DNA of 64,000 bases from Tragulus kanchil (Eukaryota; Chordata; Mammalia; Artiodactyla; Tragulidae): the NCBI GenBank assembly GCA_022376925.1, contig JAIOJX010000027.1:15641471-15705470 (forward strand). The letters are read 5' to 3'. The position numbers were made by a program, and so were the translations under genes. The notes below the pieces were generated by a model that did not search any database, was not told the DNA's origin, and saw nothing but the letters and a program-made list of their open reading frames with translations. Below, one piece after another: positions 22,728 to 33,902 of this stretch (positions are counted from its first letter, which is position 1; each line of letters starts with the position of its first letter).

Positions 22728-23450
22728 GGTCCCCGCGCCGCCTGCTGCCTGCGCCGGGAGCCGGGGGCGCGGGCGGCGGCCGAGGGCGGGCGGCGGCCGG
22801 GCGGGCGCGGAGCGGAGCCGGAGCCGCGGGCTCGCTGCTGGCCCCTCGCGCACTGACAGCGGCGCCGGCGCTCGCGCTTCCTAGTCCCGCGGCGGAGGCG
22901 GCCCGCCCACCGCGCATGCCCGGGAGCGCGCCGCGCGTGCCGGGGCGGGGGCGCGCGGGGCGGCGCTGGAGGCGGGAGCGGGCGCCCCCGCGCTCTCCCA
23001 GCGCCGGGCGGGCGCGGGGGGCGCGGGCGGGGCGGAGCCACCGCCTCTCTCGCCCCCTGGGCCTCCCGGTGGGCGCGGGTCCCTCCCTCCTGCGCTCCTG
23101 TTTCTCGGCTCCTGCCGCTGCCTCCCTCCAGCTCAGCCCGGTCTGCGCGCAGCCCCGCGTCCCGGGTCCGCCGCCTCCTCCGCTCCCCCCGGCCCGCCCG
23201 ACGCCCCCTCTCGCCCTCTTCTTGCTACTGCTCTCCTTCGGCTCCTCCTGCGGCTGCCTCGGGCTCGGCCTCGTCCTGCGCTCTGCCCGGCGTCCCGGGA
23301 CCCGGCTCTTGAGCCCGCCGCCGCCCGATCCGCGCCCGCCTCTCGCGCTTCTCTACCTTCCAGGACCCACAGGGGTCCTGGGACCAACTCCCAGCTTTTG
23401 TAAGCTTGCGTCAGTTCGCGGGTTCAGCTGGCTAAGATAGCCCCCCACCC
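22728..23450 (-). promoter_or_regulatory. PRKCA: PRKCA promoter and 5' UTR region (TATA-less, CpG island)
   Basis: The sequence just upstream of the PRKCA start codon is extremely GC- and CpG-rich with no TATA box at a plausible distance. Visible elements include tandem Sp1-type GC boxes (gggcggggcgg, about 23025-23036) and an NRF1-like site (cgcgcatgcc, 22911-22920). This matches the known TATA-less, Sp1/AP-2-rich character of the human PRKCA promoter. The transcription start cannot be fixed from sequence alone. Long ORFs on both strands here are products of GC richness. The whole region recurs at 23768-24904, probably falsely. Confidence 0.75.
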
Positions 23451-23767
23451 CCGGCCTCCAGGCTGTTTGTTACCTAAGACAGGAGGAGAGAGTTTCAACT
23501 TGGGAACGCGGGCCCTTCCTCGCCTGCCTCGAATGGTGAGCCTGGGCTCCACCCGCGCCTGGCAGAATAGTCTAATTTGGGTCTTAGGTCGGTTAAAGGA
23601 CTTGTTCTGATTGTTTACCCCGTTATTCGTTGGGTGCCACGGTTACAACGTGGGTGATCAGGTTTTCTTGATTTTACAAAGGTTTTCCAGAAGCTTAAAT
23701 TAGAAATTGTTTTCCATCCAAACGCTGATGATTGGGGGGTTGTCAATTGCCAAGTGAAACTGCCTCG

Positions 23768-23842
23768 CGCCCCTTTGCGGGCGAAGCGGTTGGCCACATC
23801 CTGCGGCGCCGCCGAGTCGTTGGCCGGGAAGACGTCAGCCAT
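23768..23842 (-). pseudogene. Truncated second copy of PRKCA exon 1 (probable assembly duplicate)
   Basis: The ATG at 23842 begins the same MADVFPAND reading frame as true exon 1, but homology stops after 25 codons (RFARKGA) at a junction with the end of the first copy. There is no donor and no C1A start. The flanking 5' UTR and promoter are copied with small losses (two bases just upstream of the ATG, others in G/C runs). A gene predictor could place a false alternative first exon here. It is either an assembly duplicate or a recent tandem duplication; the first is more likely given 13 similar duplications in the window. Confidence 0.85.
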
Positions 23843-25218
23843 GGTCCGCGCCGCCTGCTGCCTGCGCCGGGAGCCGGGGCGCGGCGGCGGCCGAGGGCGG
23901 GCGGCGGCCGGGCGGGCGCGGAGCGGAGCCGGAGCCGCGGGCTCGCTGCTGGCCCCTCGCGCACTGACAGCGGCGCCGGCGCTCGCGCTTCCTAGTCCCG
24001 CGGCGGAGGCGGCCCGCCCACCGCGCATGCCCGGGAGCGCGCCGCGCGTGCCGGGGCGGGGGCGCGCGGGGCGGCGCTGGAGGCGGGAGCGGGCGCCCCC
24101 GCGCTCTCCCAGCGCCGGGCGGGCGCGGGGGGCGCGGGCGGGGCGGAGCCACCGCCTCTCTCGCCCCCTGGGCCTCCCGGTGGGCGCGGGTCCCTCCCTC
24201 CTGCGCTCCTGTTTCTCGGCTCCTGCCGCTGCCTCCCTCCAGCTCAGCCCGGTCTGCGCGCAGCCCCGCGTCCCGGGTCCGCCGCCTCCTCCGCTCCCCC
24301 CGGCCCGCCCGACGCCCCCTCTCGCCCTCTTCTTGCTACTGCTCTCCTTCGGCTCCTCCTGCGGCTGCCTCGGGCTCGGCCTCGTCCTGCGCTCTGCCCG
24401 GCGTCCCGGGACCCGGCTCTTGAGCCCGCCGCCGCCCGATCCGCGCCCGCCTCTCGCGCTTCTCTACCTTCCAGGACCCACAGGGGTCCTGGGACCAACT
24501 CCCAGCTTTTGTAAGCTTGCGTCAGTTCGCGGGTTCAGCTGGCTAAGATAGCCCCCCACCCCCGGCCTCCAGGCTGTTTGTTACCTAAGACAGGAGGAGA
24601 GAGTTTCAACTTGGGAACGCGGGCCCTTCCTCGCCTGCCTCGAATGGTGAGCCTGGGCTCCACCCGCGCCTGGCAGAATAGTCTAATTTGGGTCTTAGGT
24701 CGGTTAAAGGACTTGTTCTGATTGTTTACCCCGTTATTCGTTGGGTGCCACGGTTACAACGTGGGTGATCAGGTTTTCTTGATTTTACAAAGGTTTTCCA
24801 GAAGCTTAAATTAGAAATTGTTTTCCATCCAAACGCTGATGAGTGCCCTACCGGCAGGTGCAGAGCGCAGCCAGGCACGTTTGTCAATTGCCAAGTGAAA
24901 CTGCTCCGTAAAAGAAAGGCTGGCTTGGATCGCGGAGAACGCACTGGGATTGGTTGTACCAACTAGTCACTTGCTGGATATTCATAAGCTCTGCCCTGAG
25001 GATGCTAAAATACACGAGGGAATCGTTTCATTATTGTTTTACTTCATTGTCAGATTCGCTCAAATCACAAAACACTATATGTATTGAAGACATCAAGAAA
25101 GGGAACATGTTTAATCCTTCAAGAAGTTAAGAAATAGAGAAAGAGAAAGAAAGGAAGAAAGAAAATCTTTCCAAAGATCTATACTGTCTCAGAGCACACA
25201 GGCTAAGTAGGGCTGCCG

Positions 25219-25250
25219 TTTTTGTTGTTGTTGTTGTTGTTGTTGTTTTT
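25219..25250. repeat. (GTT)n microsatellite
   Basis: About eight GTT units flanked by T runs. The same length appears in the second copy near 26382-26413. Confidence 0.85.
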
Positions 25251-25450
25251 AAGGATTGCTCAATTGAACGCTTAATGATAATACTTATTTTTGACAGGTG
25301 TTAGCTATCGGCCTTCTCTAAATAGGGAGTGTACTTATGCAGACTCACTCAAGATCTTTGCAATCAGTGTTCTTGGAGCTTAAAAAGATTTCACCTGTTC
25401 ACTATTCTGGTCAGAAACTTCTCCACTTTCGGTGGGGCCCTCAATCCAAG

Positions 25451-25660
25451 GGGAGTTTCCCAGGTGGGGCTAGTGGTAAAGAACCTCCTTGCCAATGCAA
25501 GAGAATCAGGTTCCGCCCCTGGGTGGGGAAGATTCCCCTGGAGAAGAGCATGGCGACCCGCTCCATGTCCTTGCCTGGAGAACCCCACGGACAGAGGAGC
25601 CTGGCAGGCTGCAGTCCACGGGGTCGCAAAGCGTCGGACACCACTGAAGTGACAGCACGT
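25451..25660 (+). mobile_element. Bov-tA SINE
   Basis: ggtaaagaacctccttgcca, gggtggggaagattcccctg, cagaggagcctggcaggctg, gtcgcaaagcgtcggacacc. Repeated at 26614-26823. Confidence 0.9.
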
Positions 25661-26613
25661 GTGCCAGTCCAAGCAGGCGAAAAACAAACAGCAAAAAAGG
25701 AAGGCGAAACAAACAGTCCCCACCCCGGCCTCCAGGCTGTTTGTTACCTAAGACAGGAGGAGAGAGTTTCAACTTGGGAACGCGGGCCCTTCCTCGCCTG
25801 CCTCGAATGGTGAGCCTGGGCTCCACCCGCGCCTGGCAGAATAGTCTAATTTGGGTCTTAGGTCGGTTAAAGGACTTGTTCTGATTGTTTACCCCGTTAT
25901 TCGTTGGGTGCCACGGTTACAACGTGGGTGATCAGGTTTTCTTGATTTTACAAAGGTTTTCCAGAAGCTTAAATTAGAAATTGTTTTCCATCCAAACGCT
26001 GATGAGTGCCCTACCGGCAGGTGCAGAGCGCAGCCAGGCACGTTTGTCAATTGCCAAGTGAAACTGCTCCGTAAAAGAAAGGCTGGCTTGGATCGCGGAG
26101 AACGCACTGGGATTGGTTGTACCAACTAGTCACTTGCTGGATATTCATAAGCTCTGCCCTGAGGATGCTAAAATACACGAGGGAATCGTTTCATTATTGT
26201 TTTACTTCATTGTCAGATTCGCTCAAATCACAAAACACTATATGTATTGAAGACATCAAGAAAGGGAACATGTTTAATCCTTCAAGAAGTTAAGAAATAG
26301 AGAAAGAGAAAGAAAGGAAGAAAGAAAATCTTTCCAAAGATCTATACTGTCTCAGAGCACACAGGCTAAGTAGGGCTGCCGTTTTTGTTGTTGTTGTTGT
26401 TGTTGTTGTTTTTAAGGATTGCTCAATTGAACGCTTAATGATAATACTTATTTTTGACAGGTGTTAGCTATCGGCCTTCTCTAAATAGGGAGTGTACTTA
26501 TGCAGACTCACTCAAGATCTTTGCAATCAGTGTTCTTGGAGCTTAAAAAGATTTCACCTGTTCACTATTCTGGTCAGAAACTTCTCCACTTTCGGTGGGG
26601 CCCTCAATCCAAG

Positions 26614-26823
26614 GGGAGTTTCCCAGGTGGGGCTAGTGGTAAAGAACCTCCTTGCCAATGCAAGAGAATCAGGTTCCGCCCCTGGGTGGGGAAGATTCCC
26701 CTGGAGAAGAGCATGGCGACCCGCTCCATGTCCTTGCCTGGAGAACCCCACGGACAGAGGAGCCTGGCAGGCTGCAGTCCACGGGGTCGCAAAGCGTCGG
26801 ACACCACTGAAGTGACAGCACGT
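26614..26823 (+). mobile_element. Bov-tA SINE (duplicate of 25451-25660)
   Basis: Second copy in duplication pair 6. Confidence 0.9.
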
Positions 26824-26869
26824 GTGCCAGTCCAAGCAGGCGAAAAACAAACAGCAAAAAAGGAAGGCG

Positions 26870-27665
26870 CAAGGAAAGGAATGAACAGCAGGGAAGGTCA
26901 GGAAAATAGAGCAAGCCCAGGTTGTGTACTGCTTAATTCTTGGAAATCACATGGAAATCATGGAAATCCTTGTAAATCACGGTAGAAAGTAACTCAAATT
27001 CTTGTCTCAGAGCTGTCTGTATCTGAGACAGGGGGCCTCACGCCTTGTGTGAAGACAAGTTTCTGCTCCCCTGAAGCTCTGATGTAAGGAAAGAAGAGAA
27101 AGATGGGAGAGCTGGAAGGAGGGGTGGGGGCTGGCGGAACCTCCGAGCAGAGGCGCAGAGCGACAGCGAAGAGGAGCTGGGCCCCCGCGGACCAGTGCAG
27201 GGAGCCCTGGCTCTCCGCAGGGAGACCAGACAGACGCCACACCTCTCCTTTCTTTCAGAATGTGGGTTTGCCTTCTTGCCTCAGTTATGACTGTTCCCAG
27301 CGGGTAGGGAGAGAACCCTCTGGAAGTTTCTTGACTGAGGGCTGAGCGGGAGGTATCTCCCACCAGGTGGGAGCAGTTAGCTGCAGGCTGCCCACAAGCA
27401 CGTGGGTGGACTGGTTAAAGCCAGAACGTTGATGGTTCTGACTGCCCGTGGCCCCAGCACCCATCCGAAGAATGTCCATGTGCTGATCACAGCCTCTTTG
27501 AACGATGACTGTGAAACTCCTCACTGCCCTTTCCAGGTCAGGACCCGCAGTTCCAAGGGCGGGAGGCTGCCGTGGCCCCCTGGGCTTGGCAGGGCAGTCA
27601 GGCCATTCTACATCGCTCCAAACTCTGCCTCTGAGATTTAATTCCATGTCCAGATTCAGAGGCCT
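26870..27665. other. Unique intergenic stretch
   Basis: No recognisable repeat or gene. GC-moderate sequence with several chance ORFs on both strands that overlap each other and lack any family signature. Confidence 0.6.
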
Positions 27666-28077
27666 GATTCCACTTCAGCCCCGGCGGCCTCCTGACCAGA
27701 GTCTCCATGGGGAACTAGAATGGAGGGGTTCCCAGGCAAAGAGATTCCTGGGGAGGAGGGGGGTCAGTCAGCCGGGACGTTAGAGGCGACTTCAGAGGCC
27801 GCTCTTGCCGGGGCAGGTGCGGGACGCCGGGGTGATAGACAGAACACCCCGTCTGTGAACCCCCTCTTCTGTGATTCCCACTCTGAGGAGCAAGCCTGAT
27901 GCTTGCAATGGTGCTGTCCAGACCAGACTTTCGGAAAGCACTGAAGCAAAATATCATCAAGCCCTACCTGGCTGTACTGTGTTATAAGCAGTCTGTAATT
28001 CCCTGGTCAGTGAAGGAAGCAGGAAGTAAAACAGTATTCAGAGGTGCCATGTTTCAGACCTGTGCATACCCACACCG

Positions 28078-28273
28078 AGCTTCCCAAGTGGCCCATCGGT
28101 AAAGAACCCGCCTGCCAGTGCAGGAGACCTCGCTTCCGCCCCTGGGTCGGGAGGACCCCCTGGAGAAGGACACGGCCGTCCACTCCAGTCTTCTTGACTG
28201 AGAAATCCCACGGACAGGGGATGAGTCGTAGTTCAGGGAGCTGCAAAGAGCTGGACACAACTGAGCACACATG
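28078..28273 (+). mobile_element. Bov-tA SINE
   Basis: cggtaaagaacccgcctgcc, gggtcgggaggaccccctgg, gctggacacaactgagcaca. Repeated at 29178-29373. Confidence 0.9.
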
Positions 28274-29177
28274 CATGCCCGTGTGTGTGTACTCTACATA
28301 TGCTCGTGCCCGTACACACAGGTGTGTACAAGGTAGACGTGGCGAATGTCCCTTCAAATGACTGTCTCTGGGCGGCGGGAATATAGACCCTCCTGTTCAG
28401 GAAGAGCTTCGGTCCAGCACGCACGTCTGAAACGGCACAGAGGCCACGTTTGCTAATGTCACCGAAAGGAGGTATTTGTTACTCGTCACACAGACATCTG
28501 TACTGCCCGAGTCTTGTTGCTGTTGAGTGGAGGAGAGACGGTGCCGGCCTGAGTGTGGACTCTCCGGGCAGAGCTTCCGGTCCGTGGCCTCCGCGCCCCC
28601 GCCGTGCCAGTATGCCGCTGAGCCACCTGCCGGGGCGGACTGCCCATGGAAGCCTCTAGGTGTCCAGGGGCCCTGCCTCCTCCACTTTCTCCAGTTTCTC
28701 TACAGTCGCCGTGGCACAAACCAGGTGGAGGACTCGGAGCACCTGGGTTGCAGTCCAGGCTTCAGCACTGATTCCACTTCAGCCCGGCCTCCTGACCAGA
28801 GTCTCCATGGGGAACTAGAATGGAGGGGTTCCCAGGCAAAGAGATTCCTGGGGAGGAGGGGGGTCAGTCAGCCGGGACGTTAGAGGCGACTTCAGAGGCC
28901 GCTCTTGCCGGGGCAGGTGCGGGACGCCGGGGTGATAGACAGAACACCCCGTCTGTGAACCCCCTCTTCTGTGATTCCCACTCTGAGGAGCAAGCCTGAT
29001 GCTTGCAATGGTGCTGTCCAGACCAGACTTTCGGAAAGCACTGAAGCAAAATATCATCAAGCCCTACCTGGCTGTACTGTGTTATAAGCAGTCTGTAATT
29101 CCCTGGTCAGTGAAGGAAGCAGGAAGTAAAACAGTATTCAGAGGTGCCATGTTTCAGACCTGTGCATACCCACACCG

Positions 29178-29373
29178 AGCTTCCCAAGTGGCCCATCGGT
29201 AAAGAACCCGCCTGCCAGTGCAGGAGACCTCGCTTCCGCCCCTGGGTCGGGAGGACCCCCTGGAGAAGGACACGGCCGTCCACTCCAGTCTTCTTGACTG
29301 AGAAATCCCACGGACAGGGGATGAGTCGTAGTTCAGGGAGCTGCAAAGAGCTGGACACAACTGAGCACACATG
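29178..29373 (+). mobile_element. Bov-tA SINE (duplicate of 28078-28273)
   Basis: Second copy in duplication pair 7. Confidence 0.9.
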
Positions 29374-29809
29374 CATGCCCGTGTGTGTGTACTCTACATA
29401 TGCTCGTGCCCGTACACACAGGTGTGTACAAGGTAGACGTGGCGAATGTCCCTTCAAATGACTGTCTCTGGGCGGCGGGAATATAGACCCTCCTGTTCAG
29501 GAAGAGCTTCGGTCCAGCACGCACGTCTGAAACGGCACAGAGGCCACGTTTGCTAATGTCACCGAAAGGAGGTATTTGTTACTCGTCACACAGACATCTG
29601 TACTGCCCGAGTCTTGTTGCTGTTGAGTGGAGGAGAGACGGTGCCGGCCTGAGTGTGGACTCTCCGGGCAGAGCTTCCGGTCCGTGGCCTCCGCGCCCCC
29701 GCCGTGCCAGTATGCCGCTGAGCCACCTGCCGGGGCGGACTGCCCATGGAAGCCTCTAGGTGTCCAGGGGCCCTGCCTCCTCCACTTTCTCCAGTTTCTC
29801 TACAGTCGC

Positions 29810-29955
29810 CGTGGCACAAACCAGGTGGAGGACTCGGAGCACCTGGGTTGCAGTCCAGGCTTCAGCACTGACTTCTCCAAGTCTCTCTCCATCTAAGAAA
29901 GGAGATATTCCTAACCGCCCTAGGATTGCCTCAAGAATTTAACCAGATGATACAT
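29810..29955 (+). mobile_element. MIR fragment
   Basis: cacctgggttgcagtccagg, cttctccaagtctctc, then a purine-rich run and attgcctcaagaatttaa: decayed MIR. Repeated at 30905-31050. Its first 60 bp also occur at 28710-28769. Confidence 0.6.
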
Positions 29956-30045
29956 ACACATAAGTGTACGTACATATAAATAAACCAGATGATGTGTGCT
30001 AAGTCGTAAGGTCTCACACAAGTGCAAAGTAGGACGATCCGTCTC

Positions 30046-30120
30046 GGAGAATCCCACAGACCAAAGAGCCTGGCGGGCTACAATCCACGGGACACGACTG
30101 AAGCAGCTTAGCGCATGCAC
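30046..30120 (+). mobile_element. Bov-tA 3' fragment
   Basis: ggagaatcccacagaccaaa, gagcctggcgggctacaatc, gggacacgactgaagcagct. Repeated at 31141-31215. Confidence 0.78.
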
Positions 30121-30301
30121 ACAGTTTATTTAAATCATTCCTGTATAAACAGAACTGTAAACATGTTTAAAGCTAAATAGCTAAGTCCACTAAAACAATC
30201 GGGCAAATGGGGAGACTAGGACAAGGACAGTGGTCCTCTCTAGGGCATGTGGCTGCCTTCCCCGGGCCTAGGACAAGCCCTCTCTGTCCAGTTTAGTGCC
30301 A

Positions 30302-30445
30302 ACCTAGGGGCTCCCCTGGCTGTCCAGTGGTTAGGACTTCATCTTCCTGTGCAGGGGGCATAGGCCACCTACGTCCCGCACTCCTTGTGGCCAAAACAGC
30401 GAACAGAAGGAACGTTGTAACTAATTCAATAAAAACTTTAAAAAT
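30302..30445 (+). mobile_element. CHR-type SINE
   Basis: ggctcccctggctgtccagt, ggttaggacttcatcttcct, gtgcagggggcataggccac. Tail is A-rich (aactttaaaaatgg). Repeated at 31397-31540. Confidence 0.78.
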
Positions 30446-31396
30446 GGTTCCCATCAAAGAAAAAAGTTTAGTTCCAAACCCTAAGGACTCCCCGGCTCCA
30501 GCTGTGTGGCCGGCTCTTCACTCGGGGGATCTGCACAGAAGGAAAAAAACAGTTCCCTCCCCTCTGGGAGCTCAAAGCCTTACTGACTCTCCCAGGAGGA
30601 GAAGTCAGCCCAGGAGTGGAGTCTTATTTAAAGAGGTGCAACAGGCAAAGGAAATAAGTTGAGAGAATATCTTTCCTTGCTCTTGTCCCTCAGAGAGCCT
30701 GAAACAAAATCCTGGGAAGATGTTTGTACTGCTTGTTATGCACTTTCAACAAAAGCCCTCTGTCTCTCCCTTAAACAAAATCTACGCCTCCGCGCCCGGT
30801 GCCAGTATGCCGCTGAGCCACCTGCCGGGGCGGACTGCCCACGGAAGCCTCTAGGTGTCCAGGGGCCCTGCCTCCTCCACTTTCTCCAGTTTCTCTACAG
30901 TCGCCGTGGCACAAACCAGGTGGAGGACTCGGAGCACCTGGGTTGCAGTCCAGGCTTCAGCACTGACTTCTCCAAGTCTCTCTCCATCTAAGAAAGGAGA
31001 TATTCCTAACCGCCCTAGGATTGCCTCAAGAATTTAACCAGATGATACATACACATAAGTGTACGTACATATAAATAAACCAGATGATGTGTGCTAAGTC
31101 GTAAGGTCTCACACAAGTGCAAAGTAGGACGATCCGTCTCGGAGAATCCCACAGACCAAAGAGCCTGGCGGGCTACAATCCACGGGACACGACTGAAGCA
31201 GCTTAGCGCATGCACACAGTTTATTTAAATCATTCCTGTATAAACAGAACTGTAAACATGTTTAAAGCTAAATAGCTAAGTCCACTAAAACAATCGGGCA
31301 AATGGGGAGACTAGGACAAGGACAGTGGTCCTCTCTAGGGCATGTGGCTGCCTTCCCCGGGCCTAGGACAAGCCCTCTCTGTCCAGTTTAGTGCCA

Positions 31397-31540
31397 ACCT
31401 AGGGGCTCCCCTGGCTGTCCAGTGGTTAGGACTTCATCTTCCTGTGCAGGGGGCATAGGCCACCTACGTCCCGCACTCCTTGTGGCCAAAACAGCGAACA
31501 GAAGGAACGTTGTAACTAATTCAATAAAAACTTTAAAAAT
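31397..31540 (+). mobile_element. CHR-type SINE (duplicate of 30302-30445)
   Basis: Second copy in duplication pair 8. Confidence 0.78.
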
Positions 31541-31947
31541 GGTTCCCATCAAAGAAAAAAGTTTAGTTCCAAACCCTAAGGACTCCCCGGCTCCAGCTGT
31601 GTGGCCGGCTCTTCACTCGGGGGATCTGCACAGAAGGAAAAAAACAGTTCCCTCCCCTCTGGGAGCTCAAAGCCTTACTGACTCTCCCAGGAGGAGAAGT
31701 CAGCCCAGGAGTGGAGTCTTATTTAAAGAGGTGCAACAGGCAAAGGAAATAAGTTGAGAGAATATCTTTCCTTGCTCTTGTCCCTCAGAGAGCCTGAAAC
31801 AAAATCCTGGGAAGATGTTTGTACTGCTTGTTATGCACTTTCAACAAAAGCCCCTCTGTCTCTCCCTTCAGGGCAAGTTTTCCATGCTCCTTTTATGATT
31901 TTGCATCACAAAACGTCTAGCAACCAGTTCTTTAAAAAGTTAGTTGC

Positions 31948-32062
31948 GGGACTTCCCTGATGGTCCAACCATTATGATCTCCCCTTCCAACGCAGGGGTT
32001 GTGGGTTGGATCCCTGGGCAGGGAACTAAGATCCCACATGCAGCAAAGTCAAAAAACCAAAG
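31948..32062 (+). mobile_element. CHR-type SINE
   Basis: gggacttccctgatggtcca start, ggatccctgggcagggaact, aagatcccacatgcagc, A-rich end. Confidence 0.85.
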
Positions 32063-33197
32063 CATAAAACAGAGGTAATATTTTTTAAAAGACTTTTAAA
32101 ATGCTCCACACGAAAAAAAAATTTTCTTAAATCTTAAAGAAAAGAAAGGGGGGTGGGCGCAGGTTGGTGGAGTGAGCCCCAGCGACTGAGCGGAGGGAGG
32201 GTGCTAGCAGGTTACTAGGCTCCTCCCCCTTTGTTTAACAATGATCGCTGGATCCTGGAATGTTCATAAACTGTCTTGTGTCACCCACACGGATGTGCCT
32301 TTGTGTGACTTACATTCTCTTTGCTGATCTGAGTGGAAGAGGGAAGCTTGTGGACCCTCCCACCCAGGAAAATGTAACTCATCCACTCCCTCACTTGTTT
32401 TGATGACAGCTGCCATTAAAAAGCACTTGCAAGACTACCTTCAAAACTCCAGTGTTGCTTTAGTTCAGACGTTTTCTGCTGCATGCAGTCACGGAGTGAA
32501 AACAGCACTTCTCCCACCAAGGGTCGCAGTGCAAGGACGCCGTGGAACCTGGAAAGCTGCTCACAAGGTATGTGGCACGAGACTTATCTAGGGAAATCAC
32601 TATGTGGGGTGGAATGCCAGCTTCCCCTTGCGGGGAGTGTTTCGCAAGAGACGGTGCCGCCGTCGCAGCCTGGTTCTTATGAACACACGCTTGAGGTTTT
32701 CTGGCAAACTGCACAATCTGCGATTGTTCCTGTGGTTGAACGGTGATACCCCCCAAGCCTTGGAGTCCGTCCAGGCATCATTCAGGTTACTGGGCAGGGC
32801 TGACTGTCAGCAAGCAGGAAGGACAGAAGAAGCCTTCAGAAACGCCAGTAAATCTGCACTGAGCACTGACGCTCAGGAGTTGTTATGGGGTGTCGGGGTG
32901 AACAGTCAGTAGAACTCACAAGCAAGTCGGGCTCAGTGTCTTGCGGGGTCCTTGCTCCTTTCCCCTGGGTCCTCGTGTGCACAAGGTTTTGTGTGTGCCT
33001 TCCAAACGTCGCTGTTTCCCAAGTGCTGTGGAAGTTGCGCAGTCAAATCCCGCTGACCTTCACAGGCCGACTCCCTGGGGGTTCATAGTCCCTTTGTCAG
33101 ATCCCCAGGTTGGGATGTCTGTTGTGGGGCTTAGAACCTTCGCAACAGTGCGAGGCCGTCTTTGGTATAACTATGCTCCAGCCTGTGGATCGCCCAC
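32063..33197. other. Intergenic stretch without recognised features
   Basis: Unique sequence as far as I can tell. Short chance ORFs only. A purine-rich tract (32125-32155) is the only compositional feature. Confidence 0.5.
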
Positions 33198-33209
33198 CCA
33201 GCGGCTCTG

Positions 33210-33326
33210 TGGTGGGGCTAATGGCAGTCTCCTCCAAGAGGCCTCCGGGAGGTGGCGAAGGATAGCGGGGCCTGGTGGGTGCTGCAGCCCGCGGGGTCAC
33301 AAAGAGTGGGACGAGACTGAGCAGTG
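33210..33326 (+). mobile_element. Bov-tA 3' fragment
   Basis: Decayed end of a Bov-tA: gcggggcctggtgggtgctg, cagcccgcggggtcacaaag, agtgggacgagactgagcag. Confidence 0.6.
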
Positions 33327-33484
33327 ATGACAGTGGAGAGAACAGAGCTTCTGTGGAGAGGCGGGGCGGGTCTGAGCTGGCGCGGAGGGGCCTTAGGGAG
33401 AAGGGAAGCTGAGGTCAGAGGGGAAGGGGTCCTGCTGCAGACAGAGTTTCTTGGAAAGTAGAGGAGAGTGGTCTGCGGCTGCTA

Positions 33485-33608
33485 CATAGTCACTGAGTCA
33501 TGTCCGACTCTGGGCGACCCCGTGGACTGCAGCCTGTCGGGCTCCTCTGTCCATGGGGATTCTCCAGGCAAGAAAACTGGAGGGAGTTGCCATTTCCTTC
33601 TCCAGAAG
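33485..33608 (-). mobile_element. Bov-tA SINE fragment
   Basis: Minus-strand body: gtcatgtccgactctgggcg, accccgtggactgcagcctg, gggattctccaggcaagaaa. Confidence 0.85.
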
Positions 33609-33700
33609 GGTGGTCAGTGAGACCTAAAACCATTTTTTAATAGGAATATAGCATCATGATCGCACAATGACAGGCGCGACTGCGGAGAAGGAATGTGAAG

Positions 33701-33902
33701 CATGTTCGTCACTCAGTCATGTCTGACTCTTTGCAACCCCATGGGCTGTCGCCCGCCAGGCTCCCCTGTCCATGGGATTCTCCAGACGAGAATACTGGAG
33801 TGGGTGGCCATGCCCTTCTCCCAGGGGTCTTCCCAACCCAGGGATTGAATTAGGGTGTCCTGTACTGAAGTCAGATTATCATCTGCGCCACCAGGGAAGC
33901 CC
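33701..33902 (-). mobile_element. Bov-tA SINE
   Basis: Nearly complete minus-strand copy from the body (gtcatgtctgactctttgca) to the tRNA-like head (gcgccaccagggaagccc). Confidence 0.9.

Larger units (their letters stand above)
21820..24560. promoter_or_regulatory. CpG island over PRKCA exon 1
   Basis: CpG density and GC content rise sharply near 21.82 kb, stay very high across exon 1 and the upstream region to about 23.45 kb, drop for about 300 bp, then rise again from 23.77 to 24.56 kb. The second peak is the duplicated copy of the first, so the real island is probably a single one of about 1.6 kb. Confidence 0.85.
22653..24904. repeat. Direct duplication pair 5 covering PRKCA promoter (22653-23763 and 23768-24904)
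   Basis: Offset 1115 falling to 1111. It contains the first 25 codons of PRKCA exon 1, the 5' UTR and promoter. Copy 2 lacks a few bases in G/C runs near its start. Copy 1 near its end has 10 odd bases (23731-23740) in place of about 38 bases present in copy 2 and again in pair 6. Confidence 0.95.
24552..26869. repeat. Direct duplication pair 6 (24552-25706 and 25715-26869)
   Basis: Offset 1163, interior apparently identical, including a (GTT)n tract and a Bov-tA SINE. Junction filler is about 8-18 bp. The first 350 bp also overlap pair 5, so they appear three times (from about 23452, 24562 and 25725). Confidence 0.95.
27666..29869. repeat. Direct duplication pair 7 (27666-28769 and 28770-29869)
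   Basis: Head-to-tail, offset 1104 falling to 1100 because copy 2 lacks four bases of a CpG-rich run 15 bp after the junction. The rest appears identical. Confidence 0.95.
29688..31868. repeat. Direct duplication pair 8 (29688-30772 and 30787-31868)
   Basis: Offset about 1095-1099. Copy 2 has a degraded start (the cgcccccgccg run shortened) and one C/T change at a CpG. A 14-bp filler (30773-30786) separates the copies. The first 180 bp are also the end of pair 7. Confidence 0.95.

Noticed and set aside
21945..22853. 302-codon minus-strand ORF across PRKCA exon 1
   Set aside because: Only residues encoded by 22555-22727 match PKC alpha. The upstream part is 5' UTR and the downstream part is GC-rich intron past a good splice donor.
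22077..22856. 259-codon plus-strand ORF antisense to exon 1, and a similar 265-codon ORF at 23754-24551
   Set aside because: Pro/Ala/Arg/Gly-rich composition is what any frame of a CpG island gives; no motif or coding-type codon bias.
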